Assembly (NCBI GenBank): GCA_029953675.1
Contig: JAMWBK010000007.1
Location: forward strand, 930,001 to 994,000
DNA length: 64,000 nt
Direction: 5' to 3'
From: Rhodosorus marinus
Lineage: Eukaryota; Rhodophyta; Stylonematophyceae; Stylonematales; Stylonemataceae
Shown: positions 1-10,536 of the stretch, in pieces
Layout: each line of letters begins with the position of its first letter
Numbering within the stretch: position 1 is the stretch's first letter
Notes under the pieces: model-generated
What the model was told of the DNA's origin: nothing
What the model saw: only the letters and a program-made list of their open reading frames with translations
Databases searched by the model: none
Position numbers and translations under genes: made by a program

Positions 1-5
1 GATAA

Positions 6-2286
6 CTACGTTCTTTGATACTCGAGTCTGGGACTTAACGAGCTCTCTCTCTCTCTCCTCCTCCTCAACTTCGCTATACTGTGGGCCTTGTATGATGGGC
101 GCCTGGACAATTGGAGAAAATCACTAGTCTGAGGCCTCGAATCCAACTGATTCTTCCAATCTAAGCTCGAGCGTCTTACCATTTTGGCGCCAATCTCAGC
201 CATCAATGGCGTTAACGCCATCGAGGAGACAATGACAACAACGAGGACCTTGTTAACTTCATCTGGCAGGAATCCCTTTTAGTCGGAGAATCGGAGGGGA
301 CAAAAGTTGACAAAAGTTGCCGTTCCCAATCAGCTGCCACCCCTTGGTTTTCCAGTGAGTTTTGTGCATGCTGAAACTTACCAGTTTGTTCGCCAAAGCA
401 AAGAGAACAAACCCAAATTCTCCTCCTTGTCCGAGAATCAATCCCAGCTTTGCAGATTCTGGCGCGCTGAGGTTGAACGGCCTCGCAAGCAGTCCCAGGA
501 TGGTCGATTTCACTGCCATGAGACTGGCAATGAGGGCCGCAATCTGATCGGTCGGAAAAAAAATTCGAACGTTGCTTAGCTGCATGTACACAACCCTTTT
601 TGAAGACGAAACCCAACTGAAGGAAAACAATGGTTACCTCGAATGGCTGTTCAAGGAAAACTGAAATATCCATGCTCATGCCCGTCGTGATGAAGAACAG
701 ACCCAGCAATAGACCACGGAAAGGCTCAATATCGACCTGAATTCTCGATCGGTAGGAACTCTCCGAGAGTAGAACACCAGCAATGAATGCTCCCAAAGTC
801 ATCGAAAGACCAAGTCTGGACCACCACAACAAGCGATCACGTGTGAGGGCGGGGGACAGCCGGATGGGGCTATGAACGAGGAAAATGCGCTTCCTCACTC
901 GTTGGTAATGTATCCAGCGCCAAGTACGGTCGCTAATACGATCGACGTGAACGCTTCCGCACTGCGACTCTCACTGACGAAACGAAACACTGGTCGCAGC
1001 ACAAATCCTCCGCCAACAACCTGTTTGGCAAAGAGCAGACCGCATCAGAACGACGACCGGCTGGGGACAAGAACGCACGCTCACAGCTTAGTATTTTTGG
1101 CGCGGAAAACCTACAACCGCGAAAACTCCTGCAACAGCCTTTGCTGCTGTAGCAAGAATCGCCGTGATCAGACCCTCGATTTGCTGAAAACCTGTCCATC
1201 TAGAGCAGCGAATGCACAACAAAGCCCCTTCATTAGTCGATTTCCTGCGGTTCGCCCTCACGAGCTCTACGGTTCCAAAAGGCCAAGCAAGCATACTCTG
1301 TAGTGGACAAGAGTGGAACCAAGACCAGAAGGGGAACCACCGCAATATCCTGGAGCAATAAAACACCAAAAGCCGCCGTGGCGTATCGACTAGACTGCTC
1401 TTTCCTCTCGGCAAGAAGCTGCAGCACAAACGCGGACGATGACAGTGATAGGGAAGTCCCGATCACCAGAGACTCAGATATCCCAGCTCCCATCAGCAGG
1501 GCACCTCCTGCGAGTGCCGTAGAGGTCAGGGCCATCTACACAGAATTCAGCAAAACGCGGGTCGTTAGCTTTCCAAACATCGCAGCCTTCGAGGTCGTTG
1601 GACATGGATGCTCGTCTCCACGCCGGCATTGCCCGAATTCCGATCTGGGAATCCGCACAAGGGGAAAACAAATCTCTGGTCGGTTGGTTTACCTGCAATG
1701 TTCCAAGACCAAATGCGTAAACTCTGAGCTTCTTTAGTCTGTCGATAGAGAGCTCGAGCCCCATTTCAAAGAGCAGGAAAAGCACTCCTATGTCTGCGAT
1801 CTGCGCGATGTCTTCCAATTCCGTTACCAGTCGGAGCCCGTGTGGTCCTAGAGCGACTCCCGCCGCGAGAAAGCCCAGGACTGGGGATAAGTTGAACCTA
1901 GATCCGGCGTTGAAAAGGCACATAATCAGAGCCTTTAATCATCTATTTTCATTCCCCGGCCCAGGAGGTCTCTACCTTTTGAACAGTGGAACCACAACGG
2001 CACTAGCTATCAACAGTTCAAGCGTCTCCTTCAGACCACCAACAACCGCGTTACAACTCCATCGTGCTTTTGTCCGCCTCGGCGACAGTTCAGGGCCTCC
2101 AACCGACGATCCGCATCTCCAAGATCTTGATCTCGTAGGTACGAAACTGGATTCAAATCTACACGAGCTAGAACCGCGTCTAACCCCAACTCGATCCGCC
2201 ACAGCTACAGAAAACCCACACAATCCACCGGAATCCATCATTCCAACGGAATCAAAAAAGCAAAAAAAACAGTGGGACTTTATCAA
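6..2286 (-). CDS. KEA-type K+/H+ antiporter (CPA2 family), eight exons
   Basis: This is a monovalent cation/proton antiporter of the KEA branch, which in plants sits in the chloroplast envelope or thylakoid. The exon model is 2286-1976, 1897-1693, 1535-1297, 1199-1115, 1020-899, 815-638, 543-382 and 275-6; all junctions are GT-AG and phases agree, giving about 523 aa. Landmarks are [87 protein letters not shown] and [18 protein letters not shown], all typical of the CPA2 exchanger core. The Ser/Arg-rich first exon could be a transit peptide; start 2286 is the first Met and a second lies near 2241. The frame stops at 6-8, just after the last membrane segments, so the usual RCK/TrkA-N domain is absent or lies beyond an intron outside the window. 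The family call is firm; the ends are uncertain. Confidence 0.88.
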
Positions 2287-2640
2287 ACCAAGCTCTCTCT
2301 CCAGATCAGAGATCGTTCAATCCCACTAGTCCCCTTCTCAACATCTCCAAAAAAAAGAAGACAGAAGCCGATCTACAACCACCGCGACCCCCACCTCTCC
2401 TCCACTTCTACTCTCAGTCAATCCACACAACAAAAGAAAAAACGATTTCTATCTACACATCGTCACAAAATCTGTAGCGATCCTCCTCCTCCTCCTCCTC
2501 CTCCTTCTCTCTCTCTCTCTCTCTACAAACCTTCTTCACTAACACAAACATAAAGACTCCATCCTATTAACTTTCCACTATAACAAATCTCATCACATAT
2601 CATCTCTCTCACTTTCTCACTCACTCACTCTCTCACTCTC
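2287..2640. promoter_or_regulatory. 5' flank of the antiporter gene with microsatellites
   Basis: No gene is seen here. On the antiporter's coding strand the stretch is purine-rich. It contains a (TCC)n run followed by a (TC)n run at about 2480-2525 and several CTCT-rich blocks up to 2640. This probably includes the promoter and 5' UTR of the antiporter; no TATA box was recognised. Confidence 0.4.
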
Positions 2641-2829
2641 TTTCTCTGATGAAGAAGAAGACCGAAAGAGATTTTTTCACTTTTTCCAGCCGCCTTTTAT
2701 TTTTCGTCTATATAGAAAAAAAAACTGCTGTGCAATGCTTTCCCTTTTTGCAGTTTCGCCATGAGCAGTGCACACAAGTCCCTCACACTCTCACACTGTC
2801 TCTCTTGACGAAGAAGAAGAGAGCAGTAC

Positions 2830-4770
2830 CTCTCTGGAGATGAGTAGGTTGGCTTCTGGATCGAGACAAGAATGTAGATTGTAGCTTCAGCAGACTTCCC
2901 GATGATCATGGCTCTCCTGTGATGACGTCATTACATTTTCCCGACCGTCTCCGTGCTTTATGGGCAGAGCACTGACAGCCATTCATTTGGGAAGGACCGG
3001 TAGTGGGACACACACAGGTCCTTTGTCCCGTTAAACGTTTTTTCTCATGTTGAGGATGGTTAGGTGCTGCGTGTAGTACTGAAGAGAGCAAGAACTTTAT
3101 CTAATTTTCCTCTGCATCCCTCTCGGGGTTTGTGAGCACTTGGTCGGTGCAGGGTGCAATGCTTCCCCATGACCCGGGATTGAGTGCAGAGGTTCGGTCA
3201 ACGCTGCCGGACAGCTCTTTAGCAGGACCTTGGTGGAGGTTGAGTAGTTTGGGTTACGGATCGAGACAAGCATGTAGATTGTAGCTTCAGCGGTCTTCCC
3301 GATGATCATGGCTCTCATGTATTGAGGTCGTTGCACCTTCCCCATCGTCTTCGTGCTTTATGGGCAGGGCGCTGACAGCCATTCATTCGGGAAGGAGAGG
3401 TAGTGGGACACACAGTTTCTTTGTCCCGTGAACGTTTTTTCTCATGTTGAGGATGGTTTGGTGCTGCCAGTACTGGCACTAGTACTAAAGAGAGCAAGAA
3501 CATGAGATAGCGTGCCTCCGCATACCTCCCGGGGTTTGTGAGCACTTGGTCGGTGCAGAGTGCAATGCTGCCCCATGACCCGGGATTGAGTGCAGAGGTT
3601 CGGTCAACGAAGCTGCCGGACAGCTCTTTAGCAGGACCTTGGTGGAGGTTGAGTAGTTTGGGTTACGGATCGAGACAAGCATGTAGATTGTAGCTTCAGC
3701 GGTCTTCCCGATGATCATGGCTCTCATGTATTGAGGTCGTTGCACCTTCCCCATCGTCTTCGTGCTTTATGGGCAGGGCGCTGACAGCCATTCATTCGGG
3801 AAGGAGAGGTAGTGGGACACACAGTTTGCTTTGTCCTGTTAACGTTTTTTCTCATGTTGAGGATGGTTTGGTGCTGCCAGTACTGGCACTAGTACTAAAG
3901 AGAGCAAGAACGTGAGATAGCGTACCTCCGCATACCTCCCGGGGTTTGTGAGCACTTGGTCGGTGCAGAGTGCAATGCTTCCCCATGACCCGGGATTGAG
4001 TGCAGAGGTTCGGTCAACGAAGCTGCCGGACAGCTCTTTAGCAGGACCTTGGTGGAGGTTGAATACGTTGGGTTACGGATCGAGACAAGCATGTAGATCG
4101 TAGCTTCAACCGAGTTCCCGATGATCATGGCTCTCCTGTGATGAGGACGTGACATCCTCCCTCCCGCTTCGTGCTTTATCGGCAGGGCAGTGACGGCGAT
4201 TCATTTGGGAAGGACCAATAGCGGGACACGCAGGGTCCTTTGTCCCGTTAAATGTTCTGTCTCATGTGGAGGATGATTTGGTGCTGCCAGTACTGGCACT
4301 AGTACTAAAGAGAGCAAGAACTTGAGATAGCGTGCCTCCGCACACCAGGGGTTTGTGAGCACTTGGTCGGTGCAGGGTGCAATGCTTCCCAAAAGCTGGG
4401 ATTGAGGTCAGAGGTTCGGTGAACGAAACTGCCGGCCAGCTCTTTAGCAGGACCTTGGTGGAGGTTGAGTAGGTTGGGTTCTGGATCGAAACAAATATGT
4501 AGATTGTAGCTTCAGCCGACTTCCCGATGATCATGGCTCTCCTGTGATGAGGTCGTGACCTTCCCGACCGTCTTCGTGCTTTATGGACAGGACACTGACA
4601 GCCATTGATCCAGTAGTGGGACTCACAGGGTCCTTTCATCGGTTAACGTTTCTGTCATGTGGAAGATCGTTTGGTGCTGCATGTAGTATTGAAGAGAGCA
4701 AGAACTTGAGATAGCGTGCCTCCGCATCCCTCCCGGGGTTGTGAGAACTTGGTCCATAATTGAGGTGCAA
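2830..4770. repeat. Direct tandem array of ~410-bp units
   Basis: The marker GATGATCATGGCTCTC starts at 2901, 3301, 3710, 4120 and 4526, giving periods of 400, 409, 410 and 406 bp. Other shared blocks are the GTGCTTTATGGGCAGGG region, CTCATGTTGAGGATGGTTTG, GAGAGCAAGAAC and GTGAGCACTTGGTCGGTGC. The middle units are nearly identical and the edges are more diverged. Three of the units carry the 12-bp palindrome GCCAGTACTGGC. Minus-strand reading frames run 60-125 codons but are not conserved across units, so I see no convincing protein. Function is unknown. Confidence 0.85.
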
Positions 4771-4785
4771 TGCTTCTGTAAGTGT

Positions 4786-4858
4786 AGTCGCCTTCGGATG
4801 CTGCTTTATTGTTGGACGCGCGTCATCAGCGTCTCCTTCCCCCGCCGCACCCAAGGGA
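4786..4858 (-). repeat. Dispersed ~150-bp repeat, inverted partial copy
   Basis: Read on the minus strand, this matches the block at 5186-5345 through GGAGACGCTGATGACGCG, CAACAA.AAAGCAGCA and the following CGAA segment. It is one of four copies of a short dispersed repeat in the window. Confidence 0.6.
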
Positions 4859-5185
4859 GTGCCCTGGAGCAGGAAGTAACCATACTAAAAGTTCGCCACT
4901 GACAACACGCGGGGGGTGAAACCCACTGATTCTATGCCAAACGTGGTCTAAATTAGACGTAGGGATTCCAACCACTATCTCAATTCATACCCAAAGAAAC
5001 TCCGTCCTTTTTTTTCTACGTCTTCTGGCAAGGCAACTTTCTAGTACACTCTAGTTAACCCTGTGGGCAAGATCTGCTTCCAACACCGGCCAGACTACGT
5101 TATGATAATCAATAGTAGTGATTGGTACAATGATCGTTAGTGTGTTCTCTTGGACTTTCACACTGATCAGCAACAATTCACTCAT
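4859..5185. other. Spacer interrupting the 410-bp repeat region
   Basis: No coding or RNA feature is recognised. This AT-leaning sequence separates the main 410-bp array from its outlying unit and lies between two oppositely oriented copies of the dispersed ~150-bp repeat. Confidence 0.35.
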
Positions 5186-5345
5186 CGCCTATCTACCCTG
5201 AGGAGCAGAAAGGGAGACGCTGATGACGCGGCTCCAACAACAAAGCAGCAGTCGAACGCCAGAGAGGGTCAGCGACACAGTTTCCGTGAGGAGGCTGTCG
5301 AGACTGCCGGGGGTATCGCGGAGAAAACAACGAATCCAGCTATCG
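5186..5345 (+). repeat. Dispersed ~150-bp repeat, long copy
   Basis: The block reads CTACCCTGAGG, GGGAGACGCTGATGACGCGG, CAACAACAAAGCAGCA, TCGAACGCCAGAGAG, then CGTGAGGAGGCTGTCGAGAC and TGCCGGGGG. Nearly the same order recurs at 61250-61400, a shorter form occurs at 45060-45125, and an inverted form lies at 4786-4858. It may be a SINE-like element or the untranslated end of a non-LTR element. Confidence 0.6.
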
Positions 5346-5499
5346 ATTAGGTGGAGTACCAGTTCACCGCAGCATCGGATAGTCCATAGATAGGAAAGGC
5401 ACTCCGTAGTTGGTACCGGTGTGCCTCATCTGGGTGCATGCTTTCCGCATCATGCTTGTCTTATGTGTGAATGTCTGCTCAAGAGATTAAGATTTAGAG

Positions 5500-5905
5500 C
5501 ATCCTCATGATCTGGGATTTGAGTACCGAGGTTCAGTCATCAAAGCTGCTGAACCTCTGCCGGACAGCTCTCTAGCAGGGCTTAGTGCTGGATGTTGAGT
5601 AGGTTGCGTTCTGGATCGAGACAAGAATGTCGAGTGTAGCTTCAGTAGACGTCCCGATGATCATGGCTCTCCTGTGATGAGGTCATGACCTTCCCGACCG
5701 TCTTCGTGCTTTATGGGCAGGGCGCTGACAGCCATTCGTTTGGGAAAGACCGGTAGTGGGACACACAGGGTCCTTTGGGTTTTCATGTTGAAGATGGTTT
5801 GGTGGTTTATAACGTAGGAAATTGACATAGCCTGCCTTTCCTTCGCTCGCGATATGCGTTGCTTCCTCATGACCTGGGATTGACTGCTGGGGTCCAGTCA
5901 ACGAC
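5500..5905. repeat. Outlying copy of the ~410-bp repeat
   Basis: The marker GATGATCATGGCTCTC is at 5656, and the block from CGTGCTTTATGGGCAGGG through the GGACACACAGGGTCC region is conserved. The second half of the unit is shortened and diverged. It is separated from the main array by the dispersed repeat and spacer. Confidence 0.7.
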
Positions 5906-5959
5906 GCTTCCCGAAAGCTCTCTAACAGGACTTTACTGGAAACGAGTAGTTAGAGACGA

Positions 5960-6600
5960 GTATATAAGGTGAAACTTCCCTCTCCTTTTAATTTTGAGGT
6001 TGTTGAGTACCTGGACGGTGGGATCTGCAACGCTTCATCATGATCGAAGTAGCAGAGTCCGGCCAATGAAGATGAACAAGATTTCTCCAGGGCTAGTCCG
6101 CTCCAGTGGAGGCCCGATGATGAATGTACTCCAGTGTGATGTGGTGGGTCATGAACATCCCCGCAAACCTCGTGGCGTATGCACGTTCATAGCCATTCGT
6201 CGGGGAAGGGCTGACTGCGGACTGGTGCTGATCTGTCTTGAAGATAGTCCGCTTTTTTATGGTTCAACACTGAGGAGAGTAGAAATTTGAGATGGCATTC
6301 CTCCCCTCAGCCGCGCTCAGGGCTGGTGAGCACCCCCTCCATGGATGTACGACACTTCCTACCTTTTCGTGACTTAGAAGATCCCCAAAAGCTCTCCAGA
6401 AAGAGTTTGTTCGGGATCTGGAGGTAAGCTTGGGAATTTGGACGAGTATGTAGAGGGCGCCTTCAGTAGAGTCCCGATGATGAAGTCCCTCATGGATGGT
6501 GTTGTTGTCACGAAACGTACAAGCTACTCCTTCGGTGAGCGGACGTTCGTAGCCGTTCACCGGAGAAAGACTGACTGTCGATGCGCCTTGAAGTAGCAAC
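5960..6600. repeat. Two strongly diverged ~410-bp repeat relatives
   Basis: CCCGATGATGAA motifs start near 6116 and 6476, 360 bp apart. They sit in the same order relative to the GCC.TTC.TCGG.GAA and TTGAAG blocks as in the main array. Similarity is by eye and weak; these look like old copies. Confidence 0.45.
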
Positions 6601-7330
6601 GTTTTCTTGCGATCATGACGATGGATTGTGTCTGTAGTGTACTGGCAAGACCAAGGGTTTTAAACAGCTTCCCTCTCCTCTGCTCAATACCTTTGAAAAG
6701 GTCTAGACATTCGTCAACAATACGTTTGTCATATACATATGTATTCGTAGTATTGCCATTCCGCCGGATGGCACGAGGAAAGAGGACATGCAGGTTGCAA
6801 GGCAGTCAACTTCATCGCCGGCGTTCGGGAGTTTAAAAGAGCAAGACACAAGCCACCAAAGAAAAGGGAATGGTGATAGCAACGACTGCCACATCTAAGC
6901 CGATCCGTTCCCTCCGAGTGATACTGTTTGGCTTGTCACCCTAGCGGTATCGCTCCGGACGCAAACGAGATCCCGCCGGAGGGATCCTCAAGTCAAATCT
7001 CTATATACCATTCAAGAAGCCTAAAAGACCTCTGAAGCAGACAAGGCAAAAGAGCGCACCTCCAGAAATGCAAACCGTTACAGACGCCAGAGGCTGTGTC
7101 GGTGGGCAAGAGCGGAAGGTTGGTCATGTTAGCCAACCCCCGCCCGAACACCACAACCAAGACTAGCATGGACATATATGCATTCGTCCCGAAGCAGATC
7201 GAGGTGAAAAAGTGCAAAGGAGAAGAGGGTCAATTCTTCTCAAGGTGCTTCGTGACGCGTGCTCGTGGTCATCCGCTGTGTCAAAATAGCAGTTTTTGGT
7301 TTCGAAGATGGTACGCAAGTAGTCGTCATC
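6601..7330. other. No gene recognised
   Basis: Only short open frames occur (for example 7096-7280 on the plus strand) with no family signature. The stretch contains a purine-rich segment near 6830-6870. A coding fragment of unknown type cannot be excluded. Confidence 0.3.
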
Positions 7331-7734
7331 TTCGTCGAGTTTTAAGTTTCAGACGACGAAGGGAGGGAGTTGTGTGTGGCGTGGGGTCTGGGACACTGAT
7401 CATCGCCATCGGGGGAGTTGTTGGTCTGCTTCCGGGGAGGGGGTTGGGAAGCGAGCTGGATATTGGTTTGGGTTCTAAGAGAGAAAGGCTTCTTGGTGAT
7501 TGTTTCCTTACTTGCTTTTCCGGAAGGGGTTTGTTTTGATTTGACAGGATCCGTTTTCTTCGTCGACAGGGGTGGGTTGATTTGTGCTCTGGTAGGAAAG
7601 ATCTTCGGGGGTTTTTGGGGGGTTTGAAAGAAAGTTTTTTGGTGACGGTTTTGGTAGATTTTCTCTCTTCCGGGTGACTTTCTTGTTTGGGTGTGTGAAT
7701 GGATGGATTGGAGTCGTTGTGAGGATCGTAGAGG
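7331..7734 (+). promoter_or_regulatory. G/T-rich 5' flank of the ABC ATPase gene
   Basis: The coding strand is rich in G and T and poor in C right up to the ATG at 7735, with many GGG runs (for example GGGGGAGTTGTTGG and GGGGAGGGGGTTGGG). This is the same asymmetry seen 5' of other genes here, so it likely contains promoter and 5' UTR. The long minus-strand frames through it (7326-7947) are Ser/Pro/Thr-rich by composition only. Confidence 0.45.
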
Positions 7735-9325
7735 ATGGCATTTGTAACTCCAGCTGGTGTGTTCAGAAGACGCGACCTGGTGAGTTGTGATGGATGGTTG
7801 GACAAGGTGAGTCAGTGGATTGGTGACGAACAATACGAGGATGTAGGTGTAGATGTCCCGGGTCTTGAGGTTGTGGATTTGAAGAAGAGCTTTTTGAGGA
7901 AGGAGAAGGGGAAGAAGGGGAAGCGGAAGCGGAAGGAGATCGTTCATGCGCTGAATGGCGTTTCTTTTACTGCGGAGCGGGGTCAGATCTATGGTACGAA
8001 AAGCTGCGCCATTGGGCGGGGCCTGTGCGCTCCCTTCCTTGTGTTAAGTCCGGTGGTTTGCCTCTCTCGCAGGTTTACTCGGACCCAACGCGTGTGGAAA
8101 GTCTACTACGATGAAGTGTATAGGATCGATCAATGCGGCAGACTCCGGCACGATTCGTGTCTTCGGTGTAGATGTCAGTAAACAACCTTACAAGGCCAGA
8201 CAAGTAAGATTCGACTCCCCGCTCCACCAAGATTCTAATCCCAAGCATCATCCTCTGACAAAAACGTCTTCTGTTTTGGGTGGATCCGTTTTCCCAGATG
8301 TTCGGATATGTACATCAGGATGCAGGAGTGGACAAAATTCTAACCGGACGCGAACACCTCGATTTGTTTGCAGACCTTGCTCACGTGGACACAGCTCGAA
8401 AGGAGCAGAACACAGAGGACCTGATCACCGCGCTCAGGATGGAGAATTTCATAGATCTAGAAACCGGAGTCTATTCCGGTGGGATCAAGCGAAGGCTTGA
8501 TATCGCGCTCGCAATGGTTCATCAGCCAGGTATGCACTTGACAAGCGAACATAGGACGCGAGGGGATCCTTGCCTAACCAAACGCAATTGAGCGCTCTAC
8601 ACAGGCCTATTGCTGCTGGATGAGCCGACAACTGGATTGGATGTTGAATCGCGGGCGATCATATGGGATCTATTGAGAGAGTTTCGTGGGAACGGCGGAT
8701 GCGTCCTTTTAACCAGCCACTATTTGGAAGAGGTAAGGCAATAGTCCTGCAAGAGCTTGAGTGAAGCGCCTCTCTGGTCTGATTTTCAATGCCCTCCGGA
8801 TGCTGTAAAAGGTGGATACGTTGGCGGATGTGGTGGGCATTATGGACAAGGGTAGTCTAATCGCATCAGGGACAACTGCAGAGCTGAAGGCATCCTTGGG
8901 AGGAACACGGGTCCAAATAAGAATCGAGGTAGGAGGTCTTCACGAGGGGAGCAATCCTCTAGCTCCTGTTGCCCCAAAAACTGAAATCCGAAAAACATGT
9001 TTCCCTCCAGGAGTTTACGTCGCAGACAGAAGCTGAGAGAGCGTTGGAGCATTTGAAAGCGAAAGGGGCGATCAGACAGGGGCTTATCAACCCCGGACTG
9101 GGGAACGCGCTGGAGCTTGTCATCCCCGCGAATCGCGACACCAGCGATGCCGTCGAGATCCTCCTCAGAGATGCAGGTTTCGAGAGCATGTTCAGCGTCT
9201 CCAAGTCTAGAATGAGCCTAGGTGATGTCTACCTCACCGCTACAGGTAGATCCCTCCAAGACGCCGACCGCATCGCTCAAGCAGCCCGCGATCCAAAGCA
9301 GACGAAATCGGAACAGATCCTCTGA
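7735..9325 (+). CDS. ABC transporter ATP-binding subunit, DrrA-like, six exons
   Basis: This is an ATP-hydrolysing subunit of an ABC-2 type exporter, resembling bacterial DrrA/daunorubicin-resistance ATPases. Exons are 7735-7993, 8073-8203, 8298-8529, 8605-8732, 8812-8928 and 9011-9325, with consistent phases and GT-AG borders, giving 393 aa. Walker A is GPNACGKST, the Q-loop region is GYVHQDAG, the signature is YSGGIKRR, Walker B is LLLLDEPTTGLD and the switch histidine is in LLTSHYLEE. The C-terminal domain follows GIMDKGSLIASGTTAELKAS. No membrane segments are present, so a separate permease is needed, and none lies in the window. Residues 58-68 hold a Lys-rich insertion between the first beta strands. 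Two GTGAGT sequences in the first exon could mark an extra intron, so the N terminus is less certain. Acquisition from bacteria followed by intron gain is possible but untested. Confidence 0.88.
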
Positions 9326-10000
9326 GCCCCCAAAAAATCTACCCTATTTTTCAAAAAATAATTTATAGGGTAGCCAAAAACGTAGATTTTACTTTGACAG
9401 AACGTACTAAATTATAACGATCAGACAAAAAAAAGGCCAAGAATGTGAAGGACAGCTGTCGAAATGGTTTCTCCCAAAAAACGATTATGAATCTCGATCG
9501 TCAAAATAATTTAAACAAAACAGTCACAAAACAGAGCCGGCAACCGTATGAATTTTCTCTCACACCACCCCCCTATCCCCATTTTCCACCCGAGGTAGTT
9601 GCTGTAGAATGCGGGGTCATAATATCAACAATGTCCTTTTATTTATAAAACAAGAACTTATCCGGAAGAATATTTCTAGATCAATACCCCCCTCTTCTCA
9701 CAACCTCAGTTTTTCCTCTCCCGAGAAAGGGGGGGTAGAAGTTCATCTCTCCCCAGCCCGCAACAACGACATTGGACAGCCTGTCGTATTCAAACGACAA
9801 GCTGTCTTTCTATAGGATATGTGGTCATGATTTAAATGCTAATATCGTAATTTTGAACCATTTTTATAAATATAGAAAATATTATTTGGGTATATAGTCA
9901 TAAAATTAGAATTTTTGCCTTTGTTTTTGAAGTGTTGGTGATGAAGGCTTGTGTGGGGGATGAAAAGGACATATAGAATGGTAATGATGGAGATGGTGAG
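9326..10000. other. 3' flank and intergenic region
   Basis: AT-rich sequence with no gene follows the ABC stop codon. An imperfect palindrome around 9338-9376 (TACCCTATTTTTC...TTATAGGGTAGCC) may act near the transcript end. A separate hairpin is listed at 9775-9806. Confidence 0.35.
9775..9806. repeat. Short-loop inverted repeat
   Basis: Arms GACAGCCTGTCG and CGACAAGCTGTC pair over 12 bp with one mismatch around the 8-nt loop TATTCAAA. It sits alone between the ABC gene and the RRM gene. Confidence 0.6.
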
Positions 10001-10536
10001 GGAGGGGATACGATACGATATTGGGATTTGTTGGGGAGAGGAAGGGGAAGTTGGGTGGTTGGGTGGTGGGGATTGGGAGCCGGGGGGGGAGGGGGTGGGT
10101 TGGGGAGGGTGATGGGGGGGTGTTTGGTAGGAAGGGGATTGATCTTTGGTTTTGGGTTGAGAGTGAGGGTTTGACAAAAGTTCAGGTGAGGATGATTCTT
10201 GCTGAGTAGGGGTTTTGCGGGGTGCAAACGAGAATCTGTTGAAGGGAGTTTTTGTTTTCTTGGGAGGGGTTGTGTCGGAGGTTGGAGAGGAGGGGTGAGA
10301 AGACGATGGCTGAATGTGATCTACTCTTCTTTTTTCTTTTTTTTTTCGTTCGTGGAGCTTGGTTAGGTGTTTTTTTGGATACGATCGGAGATTTTGCTTG
10401 TGTGTTCTTGTGGTTTGAGGACGGTCTTTGTTTTAGAGGAGGATCGGTTTGGCGCTTTTCGTTAGCTTTTTCGTTTGGGATTTTTGGCTCCACAAGGAGG
10501 AGAGCTTTTGCTGAGGAATAACTCCCCCAAAAGAAA
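10001..10536 (+). promoter_or_regulatory. G-rich 5' flank of the two-RRM gene
   Basis: The coding strand is strikingly G/T-rich, above all at 10026-10130 with repeated GGG and GGGGGGGG runs, and later T-rich (10320-10370). The ATG of the RRM gene at 10537 follows. No coding feature was found; G-quadruplex formation is plausible from the runs. Confidence 0.45.

Noticed and set aside
2906-4639. Minus-strand frames of 60-125 codons in the 410-bp repeats
   Set aside because: The frames are not preserved from unit to unit, and indels between units are not multiples of three.
7326-7947. Minus-strand frames of 159 and 201 codons
   Set aside because: They lie across the G/T-rich 5' flank and first exon of the ABC gene; the Pro/Thr/Ser composition follows from base skew and there is no domain.
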